DNA of 64,000 nucleotides from Arcicella sp040387735 (GTDB lineage Bacteria; Bacteroidota; Bacteroidia; Cytophagales; Spirosomataceae). The stretch is taken from NCBI GenBank assembly GCA_040387735.1, contig JAZKDE010000054.1, positions 1-64,000 of the forward strand, in the 5' to 3' direction. Below the pieces are notes generated by a model. The model did not search any database, had not been told where the DNA came from, and saw only the letters and a list, made by a program, of their open reading frames with translations. Every line of letters begins with the position of its first letter. The first letter of the stretch is position 1. Below are positions 44,801 through 53,363 of this stretch, one piece after another. Made by a program: the position numbers and the translations under genes.

Positions 44801-44990
44801 TAATTTGATTTTCAATAATATCGGGGTTTGCTCCTGTATAAGCGGTTCTCACCGTAACAATGGGCGGATCAATGGCAGGATAATCTCGTACTGCCAGAAA
44901 TGAAAATCCAACTACCCCAAATAGGATAATCAAGACATTCATTACCGTAGCAAAAACGGGTCTTTTTAATGATAACTCTGAAATGTTCAT
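41886..44990 (-). CDS. RND efflux pump, HAE1/AcrB type
   Basis: A 1034-residue inner-membrane proton antiporter. It starts MNISELSLKRPVFATVMNVL, with 12 expected membrane helices in two halves. The proton-relay Asp-Asp lies in LVVDDGIVVTENIFRKLE near 405, and TITPVLNVYL and MIGLVTKNGILIVEFANH near 930 are the usual RND motifs. Periplasmic porter loops carry EKQINGIPGIRSITSSS and SRIPLGIVVVGGI precedes the last helices. It pumps amphiphilic compounds with its adaptor and TolC partner; the substrate range is not predictable. It lies between the adaptor gene and the duct gene in one operon. Confidence 0.96.
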   Translation of the reverse strand: MNISELSLKRPVFATVMNVLIILFGVVGFSFLAVRDYPAIDPPIVTVRTAYTGANPDIIENQITEPLEKQINGIPGIRSITSSSTLGSSSISVEFNLDVPLEAAASDVRDKVAQAVRNLPQDIDAPPVVSKADANSDFILLLAIQSRTKSLLELSDYAENVLQQRFQTINDVSGVNILGQKRYSMRIWLKPDRLNAYSLSFTDVQNALARENVEIPAGKIYGSNTEMTIRALGRLTTEQQFRDLIIRESTTGIVRLGDVAGVELGPENLEQSWKYNGAYAVGLAIIPQPGANYIKIADEFNKRLDEIQKENKSDIQFKLLIDNTRNVRRSLEEVEETLVISFSLVVLVIFFFFRNWLIAIRPLIDIPISLIATFFVMYICGFTINVLTLLGIVLATGLVVDDGIVVTENIFRKLEQGLPIRKAALEGSKEIFFAVISTSLTLAVVFLPVIFLEGFVGSLFREFGIVVAAAVLISAFVSLTITPVLNVYLTRKKAGHGWLYDKTEPFFTGMESGYKSILQGFMRVRWIAWVIVLACGLLIWFSGKNLQSEIAPMEDKSSVRFTVSTAEGSSFSFTQDVSDKITNFLNDSIPEKEFVFNAVPGFGGNGGTNSSIARIGLVAPDGRTRSQDEIAKMLNKKMSKFNNARVFAIQEQTISVGLGSRGSLPVQFVLQNLDFNKIKEAIPKFLEEARSDKTFQNVDVNLKFNKPEILMTFDRIKIKDLALTTQDVVSAVQGAFSGRRLAYFTMNGRQYEVTAQVERKDRTQPVDISNLFVTNTRGERIPLSAVVKLEESSNPSTLFHFNRLKAATISASLAEGKTIGDGVKAMQAISAKVLDKSFQTALSGPSRDYAESSSNTAFAFGLALVLIYLLLAAQFESFKDPFTIMITVPLALAGALGSLWFFGQTLNIFSQIGMIMLIGLVTKNGILIVEFANHKRAEGYSKIDAVVEAAAQRLRPILMTSLATSLGALPIALSLGAASTSRIPLGIVVVGGILFSLILTLLVIPAVYSFISSSHYKTEESKLADEEQAFVEGN

Positions 44991-45106
44991 GAATATTAAT
45001 GATTAAATCACTTTCAACGCTGTTTAATTGAGGAAGAAAAGCAATTTTATGGGAGTCTTTATTATTGAAAAATTGAACTGCTTAAACACTTGATAAATGA
45101 AATTCA

Positions 45107-46162
45107 CTACAAGTTTTTCACACTTCTAACCTTAACGGGTTTGTCGGGGCGAGCAAATAATACGCCGTCAACTACCACAGAATCGCCAATGCTCAAGCCA
45201 CTGGTAATTTCTACTACGTCTTCTTTTCTAATGCCAGTTTCAACGTTAACATATTTAGCTTTTCCATCGTGTACTAAAACCAATTTCTTATTTTTATCAT
45301 CGGGAATAATAGCATTGGTAGGAATCAAAATGCTACTTTTGGCAGAACCAGCATTGAAATATACTTTGGCAAAAGTGCCAGGGTTAGCCGAACAGTTTGA
45401 TAATAAAGCCCGAATCAATAAATTTCGAGTTGTCTGATTTACCTGTGGCTCACGGGCAATCACAACCGCTTTGCAACGAGTCTTTTTCAAGCCGTCAACC
45501 TCTACTTCTATAATTGAACCTTTGTGAATGATAGACGAATATTCTTCTGGAACGGTAAAATCAACCTTTAATTTGTTGATTTGTTGCATAGTTGCAATAA
45601 TTGTCGTTGGTGAAACATACGCACCTTGACTGATTTGACGAAGGCCAATTACACCGCTAAAAGGAGCTTTCAAAACCGTTTTTGCAATCAAAACTTCGGT
45701 ATAAGCCAAGTCTGCTTTCAAGCTATTAACTTGATTCAACGCAGCATCATAATCGCCTTGGTTTATTCCGTTGATGGCAATTAATTTACTCAATCGTTGC
45801 TCCGTTTTTTGGGCTAAATCAAGTTGAACTTTCGTTTTGTTGAGTTGTGCTTGGAGGTCGGCATCGTTAATTCTCGCCAAAACCGTTCCTTGAGCAACCG
45901 TTGTTCCTTCTGGAATATTAAGATAAGTGACACGTCCACTTACCTCGGTATGCAATTCTACGTATTCGTTAGCAAGGATTGAACCGTTCGCCTCCACGAT
46001 AGAACTGATAGCTTGTTTTTGAGCAATAATTACATCAACAATAGCGGGTTGGTCTCCTTTTTTACTATTAGGGTCTTCGGTTTTTTTCTTGTTGCAACCT
46101 GTCAATGCAAAACAAAGAGAAATTGCGACTGATAACTTTAAAAGCGTATTATTATTCTTCAT
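45107..46162 (-). CDS. RND periplasmic adaptor (membrane fusion protein), lipoprotein
   Basis: A 351-residue protein with a lipobox (ALTGCNKK, Cys at 23). The domains follow the AcrA order: beta-barrel start DVIIAQKQAISSIVEANGSI, lipoyl half YVELHTEVSGRVTYLNIPEG, a helical hairpin (about 105-145), second lipoyl half VLKAPFSGVIGLRQISQGAYV near 165, then barrel and membrane-proximal domains ending SIGDSVVVDGVLFARPDKPV. It links the pump to the outer-membrane duct. First gene of the efflux operon; no regulator gene is adjacent. Confidence 0.95.
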   Translation of the reverse strand: MKNNNTLLKLSVAISLCFALTGCNKKKTEDPNSKKGDQPAIVDVIIAQKQAISSIVEANGSILANEYVELHTEVSGRVTYLNIPEGTTVAQGTVLARINDADLQAQLNKTKVQLDLAQKTEQRLSKLIAINGINQGDYDAALNQVNSLKADLAYTEVLIAKTVLKAPFSGVIGLRQISQGAYVSPTTIIATMQQINKLKVDFTVPEEYSSIIHKGSIIEVEVDGLKKTRCKAVVIAREPQVNQTTRNLLIRALLSNCSANPGTFAKVYFNAGSAKSSILIPTNAIIPDDKNKKLVLVHDGKAKYVNVETGIRKEDVVEITSGLSIGDSVVVDGVLFARPDKPVKVRSVKNL

Positions 46163-46405
46163 TTTATGAATCTACGAAAAGTTTTGGCGTTGATTTTTAG
46201 GAAAGGTAATTTACGAATTAAATCCTTTTATCCCGCTTTACTTCATAATCTTAATATATTTCGACTAAGCGTTATTTTGTGTAGATGACTCGGTTATTTT
46301 GGGATAAAAATACCTTTCAATTCACTTAAATTACAAGTATATTTCACTAACATTATTCCTAAAATAAAGAGAGGATTATTGAGCAAACGGGAGGACGATT
46401 CAAAA

Positions 46406-46435
46406 AAATAGGAACAAAATCTTTTGCTCCTATTT
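46406..46435 (-). terminator. Terminator after the beta-barrel gene
   Basis: Arms AAATAGGAACAAAA / TTTTGCTCCTATTT (46406-46419, 46422-46435) with a run of A before it on the plus strand, which gives a T-run on the minus transcript, about 20 bp after the stop at 46457. The rest of 46163-46456 shows no gene. Confidence 0.65.
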
Positions 46436-46456
46436 CTTCAATCTTAAGTCTAAATC

Positions 46457-47431
46457 TCAAAAATCAATACCAGTACCTTTCAAAAACTTGGAAGATAATT
46501 TAGATTTACTGGTGATATAGCGCAAACTTACTCCTAAATATGGTGTAACTGGCAAACTGGCAGTTGCCAAATTTTCATTGGCAGAATTGAACGTTTTTAA
46601 CTGTCGAAAACCTGCGACACCACCTTCAATACCAAGGTTGAATACATTCAATAAATGAGCATTGGCAGATAAAGTAAATCTAACTTGTTGAAGATTTTGA
46701 CGACGAAGTAATTTCTCCGTCAGAGCATAGTCCTGATAGCCAGCACTGTAACCATCATAAACGGTATTAAAATCTAAATGTAGCCACGGGCTTGCTTTAT
46801 ACGCTACACTGGCTCGAAATGGCAAAATACCCGAAACTTTCCAATCATCACCGAGGGCTTTAGTGAAACCAAAAATGGGGATAATTCTAAATTTTTGACT
46901 AAAAACAATGGCTGTTCCGTAGAGAATTTGCGTTTTTAATCCTAAAATTCGGAGTCTTGCCACCCCACCATAAAAATAAGGTTGCGGGTTAAAAAACGTC
47001 TCATTAGATTGTGTAACTCCTCCACCAGCGCCATAAACCCAAAACTTCTCTCTTAAACTCGCTTTTAACTGCACAAAAGTTATCCCTAATGTTTTATAAC
47101 CACCGTCAGGTTGTTCCTTGCCATCAATTGTCGGATTAATTTGAGCCAAATTGGCGATTAATAAAGAGTGTTTTGCTTGAATATCTGCCTTTTTTCCAAA
47201 ACCGATTCCCGCTGAAATCTCCGTACTTAAAGGAATAATACCAACTGCAGAACTACGATTTAATCCAAATTTTTGACCGTTATCCATCGTGATTGAAGGC
47301 ATAAAATCTGCTCTCAAACTAATATTTGGATAAAATAACTGACTTAATGAAGGCGTTTGAGCCAAAATTGAAAAGTTAAGGCAAAACGCCAAATAGCAAA
47401 TAAGGATAATAAGTTTTTTTGATAGCATCAT
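46457..47431 (-). CDS. Predicted outer-membrane beta-barrel protein, unknown function
   Basis: A 324-residue protein with a signal peptide ending SILAQ. The mature chain is a run of amphipathic strands with Tyr, Gly and aromatic ends, for example KFWVYGAGGGVTQSNETFF, YFYGGVARLRILGLKTQILY and FRIIPIFGFTKALGDDWKV, in the style of a 10- to 12-strand barrel. It resembles the DUF6268 type of Bacteroidota proteins, but that assignment is uncertain. It stands alone with its own hairpin terminator. Confidence 0.78.
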   Translation of the reverse strand: MMLSKKLIILICYLAFCLNFSILAQTPSLSQLFYPNISLRADFMPSITMDNGQKFGLNRSSAVGIIPLSTEISAGIGFGKKADIQAKHSLLIANLAQINPTIDGKEQPDGGYKTLGITFVQLKASLREKFWVYGAGGGVTQSNETFFNPQPYFYGGVARLRILGLKTQILYGTAIVFSQKFRIIPIFGFTKALGDDWKVSGILPFRASVAYKASPWLHLDFNTVYDGYSAGYQDYALTEKLLRRQNLQQVRFTLSANAHLLNVFNLGIEGGVAGFRQLKTFNSANENLATASLPVTPYLGVSLRYITSKSKLSSKFLKGTGIDF

Positions 47432-47796
47432 TGAGCAAGTTTTTTTTAGTAAACGCTTGATTGATGTTCAAAGTATATTGTGAAATTTCAAGGACATTTT
47501 TTGAGATAAAGAGTAGTTCATTCGATTATCCATCTTTTACATTTATTCAAGATTTTTTAAAACTTTACGAATGAGTCTAAACCTTAGAGTAAGGTATTTA
47601 AATAACACAGACTTTCCATTTAAAAATATCAAATATGAGTTTTTTTCTACTTTGATTTGTGGTATTTAACGACTTTATAGCAGCGTGTTTTGGTAATTGA
47701 AAATATTGAAATTTAGTAGGCTAATGAATATTTTTGGGATAAAGTATATGAGTATAAATAATTGATAGTCAATTACGTATTCAAATCAAACAATTA
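47432..47796. other. Intergenic stretch upstream of MIOX
   Basis: About 365 bp of AT-rich DNA between divergent genes. No open frame with protein-like composition is seen. It must hold the promoter of the minus-strand barrel gene near 47432-47500. Confidence 0.5.
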
Positions 47797-47809
47797 CAAA
47801 CGTTTGCAT
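47797..47809. promoter_or_regulatory. LacI-type operator upstream of the MIOX gene
   Basis: CAAACGTTTGCAT is the exact reverse complement of the 13-nt site before susC (19957-19969), with the perfect palindrome CAAACGTTTG. It is 126 nt upstream of the MIOX start and about 45-55 bp before the -33 element. Confidence 0.62.
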
Positions 47810-47851
47810 AAGAAATCTCGCATTTTTTTTCATTTTTTCGCTTACTTGCGA

Positions 47852-47882
47852 TTGAATTTATTTAATATAATTTATAACTTTG
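47852..47882 (+). promoter_or_regulatory. Bacteroidota-type promoter of the MIOX gene
   Basis: TTG (47852-47854) and TAACTTTG (47875-47882) with 20 bp between them match the -33/-7 pattern. Transcription would begin near 47889. Confidence 0.65.
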
Positions 47883-47934
47883 AATATAAGAATATTCATA
47901 TTTTAATCATTTGCCGTTAGTCGGTTTTATCCTC

Positions 47935-48807
47935 ATGGAATTTTCAGAAAAAGAAATTGCTCCGTTGTCGAGCCTTGATGTTTGGGAAGAAGACGTTTTG
48001 TTACGTTATCCAGAAGAAGATAATTCTCCAAATAAAACAAAGGAGGAATATCGCAATTATGACAATCCAGAAAGAGATACAGTTCGTGAGTTTTATCGAC
48101 TGAATCATACTTATCAAACTTACGATTTCGTAAAGCAAAAGCAAGCGGAATTCTTAAAATTTGATAGAACAGAAATGCCAATTTGGGATGCGTTTGACTT
48201 CCTTAATACCTTAGTCGATGACTCCGATCCAGATACTTCGCTCGACCAGTGGCAACATTTATTGCAAACCTCTGAAGCAATTCGTGCCGATGGTCATCCA
48301 GATTGGTTTGTTTTAACGGGTTTACTGCATGACATGGGTAAAGTTTTATGTCTCTTCGGCGAACCACAATGGGCAGTGGTAGGTGATACATTTCCAGTAG
48401 GTTGTAAACATTCAGATAAAATTGTGTATTCTGAATATTTTGCCGCAAATCCTGATACAAACGACGAAAAACTTAATTCAAAATATGGTGTTTATGAACC
48501 AAATTGTGGCTTAAAAAACGTAGATATGTCGTGGGGACACGATGAATATTTGTACCAAATGGTAAAAGACCGTTTACCAGAAGAAGCTTTGTACATGATT
48601 CGTTACCACTCATTTTACTCGCAACATCGTGAAAATGCTTACGAACATTTAATGGATGCACACGACCACGAAATGTTTGAGTGGGTGAAGAAATTTAACC
48701 CTTACGATTTGTATTCAAAATTGCCAACTCCTCCAGATACGCAAGCATTAAAACCATATTACGAAGAGTTGTTGAAAAAATATTTACCAGCAACATTGAA
48801 ATTCTAA
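47935..48807 (+). CDS. Myo-inositol oxygenase (MIOX)
   Basis: A 290-residue cytoplasmic non-heme di-iron enzyme of the HD-domain class that cleaves myo-inositol with O2 to D-glucuronate. The ATG at 47935 is chosen over an in-frame TTG at 47911. Iron ligands are visible in order: GHPDWF, the HD pair in LLHDMGKVLCLFGEPQW, GHDEYLYQMV, RYHSFYSQHR, and the final Asp in WVKKFNPYDLYSK. The overall match to animal and plant MIOX is close (DAFDFLNTLVDDSDPDTSL, MSWGHDEY). It is rare in bacteria but known in Bacteroidota. No inositol or uronate catabolic genes are adjacent. Confidence 0.95.
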   Translation: MEFSEKEIAPLSSLDVWEEDVLLRYPEEDNSPNKTKEEYRNYDNPERDTVREFYRLNHTYQTYDFVKQKQAEFLKFDRTEMPIWDAFDFLNTLVDDSDPDTSLDQWQHLLQTSEAIRADGHPDWFVLTGLLHDMGKVLCLFGEPQWAVVGDTFPVGCKHSDKIVYSEYFAANPDTNDEKLNSKYGVYEPNCGLKNVDMSWGHDEYLYQMVKDRLPEEALYMIRYHSFYSQHRENAYEHLMDAHDHEMFEWVKKFNPYDLYSKLPTPPDTQALKPYYEELLKKYLPATLKF

Positions 48808-48812
48808 TGCTT

Positions 48813-48842
48813 AAAACTTTACCCAAATACGGGTAAAGTTTT
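48813..48842 (+). terminator. Terminator after MIOX
   Basis: A perfect stem AAAACTTTACCC / GGGTAAAGTTTT (48813-48824, 48831-48842) followed by ATTTTTT: a classical intrinsic terminator. Confidence 0.85.
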
Positions 48843-48865
48843 ATTTTTTAAACCCAAATCTAACC

Positions 48866-49510
48866 ATGAATTCAAGAAACTTTTCAATTGTATATTTTCT
48901 CATATCAATCATTGAAATTTGGTGCGGAACAATTGGTTATCGGGAAGGTATTTTAATATCGAAACCCCTAATCATGTTGACAATCATTGTTTTTTACTAT
49001 TTTCAAACAAGAAATAAAGTTGGAAAATTTGATAAAATAATGCTGATTGCGTTCTTCTTTTCGCTATTAGGAGATATTTTTTTGATGTTGGGAGATGGCA
49101 ATTATTTTGTCATGGGATTGGGTTCTTTTTTGATGACCCATTTTTGTTACATTTACGTTTTTAGTCAGGGAAAAGATAAAGGAAATTACTTAACTCGAAT
49201 TGCAATAATAGCCCTTTCAGCTTGTGTTTTTTTTCTAATCCGAAATCAAATTGGTTCACTTTTATTTCCCGTCGTGCTGTATGTTTTAGCCATTTCAGTC
49301 ATGGCAATTTGTGCTTCTGAACGCAAAACAAACCCTGAAAGTTACCGTTTCGTTTTTATCGGAGCAATCCTCTTTGTCCTTTCTGATTCTTTAATTGCGA
49401 TTGACAAATTTGCTTTTAAAATTCCCGCATCGACCTTCTTGATTATGGGAACTTACGTTTTGGCTCAATATCTCATTGCTATTGGTTTTTTGAAGAGAAA
49501 TAAAGCATAA
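48866..49510 (+). CDS. YhhN-family membrane protein (lysoplasmalogenase-like)
   Basis: A 214-residue protein with about 7-8 membrane helices. Family marks are ILISKPLIMLTIIVFYYF near residue 30, FSLLGDIFLMLGDGNYFVMG near 71 (acidic residues in a membrane helix), SFLMTHFCYIYVFSQG and LFVLSDSLIAIDKFAF near 180. Animal relatives hydrolyse the vinyl-ether bond of lysoplasmalogens. The reaction in Bacteroidota is not established. It starts soon after the MIOX terminator and 72 bp before the next gene, so it may be transcribed with the glycosyltransferase. Confidence 0.9.
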   Translation: MNSRNFSIVYFLISIIEIWCGTIGYREGILISKPLIMLTIIVFYYFQTRNKVGKFDKIMLIAFFFSLLGDIFLMLGDGNYFVMGLGSFLMTHFCYIYVFSQGKDKGNYLTRIAIIALSACVFFLIRNQIGSLLFPVVLYVLAISVMAICASERKTNPESYRFVFIGAILFVLSDSLIAIDKFAFKIPASTFLIMGTYVLAQYLIAIGFLKRNKA

Positions 49511-49582
49511 TGAAATGGATATTTTTTAAAACAGCTAATTTCAGCGTAAATTTGGTTGGTGTTACAACGAGCAAATACAAAA

Positions 49583-50596
49583 ATGTCCAGAAAATATTCA
49601 ATCATTATTCCAGTTTATAACCGTCCTGACGAAGTAGAAGAATTATTGGAATGTCTTGTAAATCAGACTTATAAACATTTTGAAATAGTCATTATTGAGG
49701 ATGGTTCTGTGACAAAATGCGAAAAGGTTGTTGAAAAATTCAAGGATAAATTAGAGATAAATTATTTCTTTCAAGAAAATACTGGACAAGGTTTTGCCCG
49801 AAATACGGGCTTCAAGCACGCCAAAGGTGAATATTTTATCATTTTAGATTCCGATGCACTAATTGAAGTCAATTATCTCGAAATTGTAGAAAATCAACTA
49901 AATACCGACTATTTAGACCTTTACGGCGGTCCCGACCGTGACCATCCAAACTTTTCCCCTATTCAAAAAGCGATTAGTTATTCGATGACTTCCATTTTCA
50001 CAACGGGAGGAATTCGTGGAAATAAAAAGAATTTGGGCGGAACATTTCACCCACGAAGTTTCAATATGGGACTTTCCAGAGCTGTTTACGAGCAGACCAA
50101 AGGATTCATTATTACTCGCATGGGCGAAGATATTGAGTTTTCAATTCGGGCCATTTCTTTAGGTTTTCATTCTGGACTCATTCCCGAAGCATTCATTTAT
50201 CACAAACGCCGAACGAGTTTTGCACAGTTTTTTAAGCAATTAAAATTCTTTGGCAAAGCACGTATCAACATCAGTCGCTTTTTCCCGAAAGAATTAAAAT
50301 TAGTCCATACGTTTCCGATGATGTTTACCTTAGGGTGTTTTTCAATTCCGTTTTTATATTTTATTTACCAACCACTTTTCTATCTCGGAATTAGCCTCCT
50401 CGCAATCTATGTTTTACTAAATTTTGCAGATTCAACTTTGAAAAATAAAAGTGTTAAAGTCGGGTTATTGAGTATTATAGCGGTTTTTGTACAATTATTA
50501 GCTTACGGAATTGGTTTTATGACCGAAGGTTGGAAAAAAATATTTGAAGAAAAAGGTTACAAACAAACGGGTGAGCAGATAGAATATCCTTCCTAA
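49583..50596 (+). CDS. Membrane-bound family 2 glycosyltransferase
   Basis: 337 residues from the ATG at 49583 (an in-frame TTG at 49556 is less likely). The GT-A domain begins YSIIIPVYNRPDEVEELLEC, has the metal-site DSD in FIILDSDALIEVNYLEIV near 97, and TRMGEDIEFSIRAISLGFHS near 195, the catalytic Asp region. The C-terminal third holds about three membrane helices. It transfers an activated sugar to a lipid or glycan at the cytoplasmic side. The donor and acceptor cannot be read. No polysaccharide gene cluster is adjacent. Confidence 0.92.
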   Translation: MSRKYSIIIPVYNRPDEVEELLECLVNQTYKHFEIVIIEDGSVTKCEKVVEKFKDKLEINYFFQENTGQGFARNTGFKHAKGEYFIILDSDALIEVNYLEIVENQLNTDYLDLYGGPDRDHPNFSPIQKAISYSMTSIFTTGGIRGNKKNLGGTFHPRSFNMGLSRAVYEQTKGFIITRMGEDIEFSIRAISLGFHSGLIPEAFIYHKRRTSFAQFFKQLKFFGKARINISRFFPKELKLVHTFPMMFTLGCFSIPFLYFIYQPLFYLGISLLAIYVLLNFADSTLKNKSVKVGLLSIIAVFVQLLAYGIGFMTEGWKKIFEEKGYKQTGEQIEYPS

Positions 50597-51104
50597 ATGA
50601 TTTTTGGAAAGCAAATTCATTCGATAATTGGACAATTATTGAATATAATTATGCTGTATTTGAAATTGTAATTCATTGAAAATCAAATGATTATTTCTTG
50701 ATAAATTTTGTACTCTTTTTTGTTATTCCTTTTACCATATCCTTTAGCCAGATTTAAAGAGAATAAAAAATAATTAAAATATTTTAACAGTAAGTTTACA
50801 TTCCTAATCGACTGATTAATAATATTTTAAATTTAGTTTTATCACATTTTCAAGAATTCAATTTCCTAAATCTTTCTCAAAACCTTCAATTTTACTACCT
50901 ACTTCCACAAAATTCTCTTAACTTTGTATCCCGTAACAACAGGTTGCGGATTTATCCTCCTCCTATAGTTTCTTTTCATTGAAGTCTCCATTCGTAATGT
51001 ATGATTATTGTAGAAATTATCCCGAAAAGATAATTGGTAATACTATTGTCCATACTTGCGACCTACGACTTAAAGACTTACGACTAAAATAAAATTTATC
51101 AATC
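50597..51104. other. Intergenic stretch before pyrG with a candidate promoter
   Basis: 508 bp without a supported gene. TAACTTTG at 50919-50926 fits the -7 element; it would give a leader of about 170 nt before pyrG, long enough for RNA-based control, but no known riboswitch fold is recognised. A short stem ATAATTG/CAATTAT near 50618-50633 may end the glycosyltransferase transcript. Confidence 0.45.
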
Positions 51105-52754
51105 ATGTCAGGCAAAGGGCAACCTAAAACCGCAAAATACATTTTCGTTACGGGCGGTGTAACATCATCATTGGGCAAAGGAATTGTGGCCTCATCATTG
51201 GCTAAATTACTACAAGCCAGAGGATTGTCAGTTACAATTCAAAAATTTGACCCTTATATTAACATTGACCCAGGAACACTGAATCCTTACGAACACGGAG
51301 AATGTTATGTAACTAACGACGGAGCAGAAACCGACCTTGACCTTGGTCATTACGAGCGTTTTCTGGGCGTGCCAACTTCTCAAGCGAATAATATCACTAC
51401 GGGAAGAGTTTATAATAACGTAATTACCAGAGAACGCCGTGGCGATTATTTAGGAAAAACAGTTCAAGTTATTCCACACATTACGGATGAAATCAAAAGG
51501 AATATTTTGCTTTTGGGTGAAACAGGACTTTACGACATCGTAATTACTGAGATTGGCGGTTGTGTTGGAGATATTGAATCATTGCCTTTCATCGAAGCTG
51601 CTCGTCAGTTGAAATGGGATTTGGGTGAGAAAAATACGCTTTTTATTCACCTTACACTCGTTCCATATTTGGCTTCAGCGGGTGAATTAAAGACCAAACC
51701 AACGCAACATTCAGTTCGTGCATTGTCACAATTGGGTGTTCAGCCTGATATTATTGTCTGTAGAACGGAACATACCATTCCGATTGAAATGCGCCGTAAA
51801 ATTGCTTTATTTTGTAACGTTTCGCCTAATGACGTAATAGAATCAATTGATGCAGAGACCATTTATGATGTGCCTTTGTTGATGCGTAAAGAAAAACTTG
51901 ACCAACGAGCTTTGTACAAATTGGACATCTACAATGACAAAGACGCTGACCTGGAAAGTTGGAAGAGTTTCTTAGGGAAACTTAAAAATCCAACCGAACA
52001 AATTAACATTGGCTTAGTTGGAAAATACGTAGAGTTGAAAGATTCTTACAAATCAATTGCCGAAGCATTAATTCACGCTGGAGCAGTGAATGAAACAAAA
52101 GTAAACGTAACCTGGATTTCTTCGGAACAATTGGTTGAAGTTGGATACGAAAAAAGATTAGAAGAATTGGATGGCATTTTGGTTGCTCCAGGTTTTGGCG
52201 AAAGAGGAATTGAAGGCAAAATTAATGCAGTGAAATTTGCCCGTGAGAGAAAAGTGCCTTTCTTTGGAATTTGTCTGGGAATGCAATGTGCTGTAATTGA
52301 ATACGCCCGTAATGTATTAGGATTAGAGGATGCTCACTCGTCAGAAATGAATCCTGAAACAACCCATGCCGTTATTGATTTAATGGAAGAGCAGAAATTA
52401 GTTACCAATAAAGGTGGTACAATGCGTTTGGGAGCTTATGCTTGTAAATTAGAAAAAGGTTCGTTGGCACATTCTATCTATGGCAAGTTAAATATTCAAG
52501 AACGTCACCGTCACCGTTTCGAGTTTAATAATGCTTACTTAGAGCAATTTAAAAATGCAGGTTTAATGCCAACTGGTTTAAATCCTGAATCTGGATTAGT
52601 TGAAGTTGTTGAGTTGAAAGACCATCCATTTTTTATTGGAGTACAATTTCACCCAGAGTATAAATCAAATGTAGCTAACCCAGCACCCTTATTTATTCAT
52701 TTTGTGAAAGCGGTATTAAAAAACGCTATTCCATTAATGAAAGGGATTAAATAG
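51105..52754 (+). CDS. pyrG: CTP synthase
   Basis: A 549-residue cytoplasmic enzyme that makes CTP from UTP, glutamine and ATP. The synthase domain starts AKYIFVTGGVTSSLGKGIVA, with QKFDPYINIDPGTLNPYEHG and EIGGCVGDIESLPFIEAAR near 150. The glutaminase domain follows with GLVGKYVELKDSYKSIAEAL near 300, the catalytic Cys in PFFGICLGMQCAVIEYARN near 390, and the His-Glu of GVQFHPEYKSN near 515. The length is normal. Monocistronic, closed by a long hairpin. Confidence 0.98.
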   Translation: MSGKGQPKTAKYIFVTGGVTSSLGKGIVASSLAKLLQARGLSVTIQKFDPYINIDPGTLNPYEHGECYVTNDGAETDLDLGHYERFLGVPTSQANNITTGRVYNNVITRERRGDYLGKTVQVIPHITDEIKRNILLLGETGLYDIVITEIGGCVGDIESLPFIEAARQLKWDLGEKNTLFIHLTLVPYLASAGELKTKPTQHSVRALSQLGVQPDIIVCRTEHTIPIEMRRKIALFCNVSPNDVIESIDAETIYDVPLLMRKEKLDQRALYKLDIYNDKDADLESWKSFLGKLKNPTEQINIGLVGKYVELKDSYKSIAEALIHAGAVNETKVNVTWISSEQLVEVGYEKRLEELDGILVAPGFGERGIEGKINAVKFARERKVPFFGICLGMQCAVIEYARNVLGLEDAHSSEMNPETTHAVIDLMEEQKLVTNKGGTMRLGAYACKLEKGSLAHSIYGKLNIQERHRHRFEFNNAYLEQFKNAGLMPTGLNPESGLVEVVELKDHPFFIGVQFHPEYKSNVANPAPLFIHFVKAVLKNAIPLMKGIK

Positions 52755-52760
52755 TTTTTT

Positions 52761-52820
52761 TAGGTTTTAGGTATGATGTATAAGGTAGAAAAATACCTTA
52801 TACATCATACCTAAAACCTA
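52761..52820. terminator. Bidirectional hairpin between pyrG and the cupin gene
   Basis: Perfect 27-nt arms (52761-52787 and 52794-52820; core GGTATGATGTATAAGG) around a 6-nt loop. The right arm includes the stop codon of the minus-strand cupin gene. The longest perfect stem in the window. Confidence 0.78.
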
Positions 52821-53159
52821 TTTAATCAAATCCTCTCTCATCGGATTGAAAACATCGATCAATAATCCTTCCTCTAAGCACACAACTCCGTGAGTAATAC
52901 TTGATGGAGCAAAATATACGTCGCCTTCACTTAAAATCTTCGTATCCTCACCAATTGTTACTTCAAATTTCCCTTTCGCAATGTAACTAATCTGTTTGTG
53001 CGGGTGCGAATGTAATGTACCAATTCCACCTTTTTCAAAGGCTACTTTCATCAACATCACGTCATTGTCATAAGACATGATTTTGCGTTTAAGTCCTCCA
53101 CTAAGTTCTTCCCAAGCGATTTCAGTATCATCTACTAAAGTTTTTCCAAAAATATTCAT
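52818..53159 (-). CDS. Small cupin-fold protein
   Basis: A 113-residue single cupin from the ATG at 53159 (MNIFGKTLVDDTEIAWEEL); a longer frame to 53192 adds 11 unlikely residues. The metal-binding motif is LHSHPHKQISYIAKGKFEV near 48, and the second conserved part GDVYFAPSSITHGVVC near 85 supplies the last His. Such proteins bind metal and may act as small isomerases, dioxygenases or sugar-acid binders. No substrate can be assigned. Its stop codon lies in the terminator stem shared with pyrG. Confidence 0.88.
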   Translation of the reverse strand: MNIFGKTLVDDTEIAWEELSGGLKRKIMSYDNDVMLMKVAFEKGGIGTLHSHPHKQISYIAKGKFEVTIGEDTKILSEGDVYFAPSSITHGVVCLEEGLLIDVFNPMREDLIK

Positions 53160-53363
53160 ATCGTATAAATTATGTTTTTTGGATAAGCCCAAATGAGTTA
53201 TATTTTACTTGCAGTTTTCAATTATTAATCCTTGAACCCACTTCAAACACGGTTTTAATGGGAATGAACAGGAAAAGTTCTTAATCTGTATCAAAATTGA
53301 ATATCTATAAAAGTACACAAAACGACTATAATTCAACCGCTAATCATATTTAAACTCAAACCA

